Origin: Vicinamibacterales bacterium | Lineage (GTDB): Bacteria; Acidobacteriota; Vicinamibacteria; Vicinamibacterales; UBA8438 | Reading direction: 5' to 3' | DNA length: 64,000 nucleotides | Assembly (NCBI GenBank): GCA_958296065.1 | Contig: CATQHX010000074.1 | Location: 1-64,000 of the forward strand | In this document: positions 63,276-64,000 of the stretch, in pieces | Position numbering within the stretch: position 1 is the stretch's first letter | Layout of the letters: each line of letters starts with the position of its first letter | Notes under the pieces: model-generated | The model's input: the letters and a program-made list of their open reading frames with translations, nothing else | What the model was told of the DNA's origin: nothing | Databases searched by the model: none | Made by a program: the position numbers and the translations under genes

Positions 63276-63407
63276 GGAATCCTCCCGGGTAGATATGGTT
63301 GAGCGACGGGGCTCACGGTACCGCTCCCAGTCGGGCCCAGGCTTGTAAAGAATCGACAGGCTGGTGCTGGCTCCGGGGCGTCGGCGCGGTTTCTGCGGCG
63401 TAGACGC

Positions 63408-64000
63408 CTACTCCACATCGAGCGCCGACACGCGCGGGCTGGCCGCGAACTCGCCCGGCGTCATGCCCGAGAAAGCCCTGAACTCGTGGATGAAGTGGGC
63501 CTGGTCGTAGAACCCGGCGTCGTGAGCCAGCCCCGTCAGGCGGGCGTCCGGCGCGTGCCGCAGGCGCCGGCAGGCGCGCAGGAACCGCGCCAGCCGCGCC
63601 AGGTGCTTCGGGGTCATGCCCAGGGCCGCCGCGAACGTCCGCTCGAGATGCTGCTGGGTGACGCCCAGCGACCCGGCGATGCGATCGATGCGCAGCGGCG
63701 CGCGTGTCCGCCATAGCGCCCGAACGAGCGGCGAGACGTCCTGCTTGCGATGCGCGGCGAGACGCCGGCGCAGAAAAGCCTGCAGCGCGCCGATCCGATC
63801 CTCGTCGGTCGCGGCCGCGGCGATCCGCTCCTCCACCTCGCGGACATCACGGCGAGGCCACACTTCGTCGGCCGGCGTGGCTCGATCCCCGACCTCGCGC
63901 ATGGGGACCGCGAAGAAATGGTGTGCTCCCCACGGATGGAACCGCACCGACACGAACCCGCCGGCGCCCGCCGGCTGGATCTCGACATAGCGGTTGATCT
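63408..64000 (-). CDS. AraC-family transcriptional regulator (5' end beyond window)
   Basis: The gene runs off the right edge. Present is an N-terminal part with GFVSVRFHPWGAHHFFAVPM (a DUF6597-like AraC N-terminus) and a complete AraC DNA-binding domain with two helix-turn-helix motifs: SLGVTQQHLERTFAAALGMT and LAHDAGFYDQAHFIHEFRAF followed by SGMTPGEF. The frame is open to 64000 with sensible residues (INRYVEIQPAGAGG), so no internal start is used. It may regulate the adjacent exported enzymes. Confidence 0.8.
   Translation of the reverse strand, partial: INRYVEIQPAGAGGFVSVRFHPWGAHHFFAVPMREVGDRATPADEVWPRRDVREVEERIAAAATDEDRIGALQAFLRRRLAAHRKQDVSPLVRALWRTRAPLRIDRIAGSLGVTQQHLERTFAAALGMTPKHLARLARFLRACRRLRHAPDARLTGLAHDAGFYDQAHFIHEFRAFSGMTPGEFAASPRVSALDVE

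Overview
The window is high-GC DNA that most resembles an Acidobacteriota genome of the Vicinamibacteria type. The basis is the PadR regulator plus ADOP-type MacB/FtsX permease pair, a TonB receptor with an N-terminal carboxypeptidase-regulatory domain, several secreted PQQ-type beta-propeller dehydrogenases and an Abhydrolase_10-like esterase. This assignment is inference from gene content; no rRNA, tRNA or CRISPR array was seen.

The left 39 kb is an accessory region built from nested insertion sequences and gene remnants. It starts with a repeated cassette (sigma54 regulator, small Cys-rich protein, Gly-Tyr repeat protein) whose second copy is cut by an IS1182/IS5-type element (2974-4470). 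Next is an intact lower-GC gene for a membrane KAP P-loop NTPase fused to a seven-repeat Ycf48/BNR-like propeller (4797-8057). A UvrD-like helicase gene (8800-18680) is split by an IS21 element (9532-17797, 5-bp duplication CGCGC). That IS21 itself carries two serine-recombinase elements, one inside istB and one inside istA. Minus-strand genes follow: an overlapping two-gene unit with a PD-(D/E)XK nuclease, then an operon-like row of NERD-type nuclease, HEPN-like protein and DUF1156 methylase (truncated). The NERD gene is split by an ISKra4-type element (23341-26128) whose ends, TIRs and AGAAC duplication can be read exactly, and whose excision restores the reading frame. Beyond lie an inverted second copy of the IS1182-type element, a DUF4365 gene, a broken IS110 gene, an intact IS1111-type IS110 element with a structured right end, an orphan class III cyclase-like gene, a string of IstB/Tn3/S24 remnants, an HNH endonuclease gene with foreign codon usage, an SNF2-helicase N-terminal stub, a broken Ig-like lipoprotein and an integrase fragment.

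From about 39.9 kb the genes are mostly long and intact: a secreted zinc metalloprotease, a TonB receptor, a cytochrome c-PQQ dehydrogenase, PadR-ADOP, a PQQ-like propeller, a lipoprotein, toxin-antitoxin remnants, then two paralogous PQQ dehydrogenases with an esterase and small secreted proteins, and an AraC regulator cut by the window end.

Taken together, the left part looks like a defence island under heavy IS attack. The lower-GC cargo genes (KAP-propeller, nuclease pair, NERD/HEPN/DUF1156, DUF4365, cyclase, HNH) share no pathway with the host-like right part, and several would be phage-defence candidates. The right part looks like a host region for outer-membrane uptake and periplasmic oxidation.
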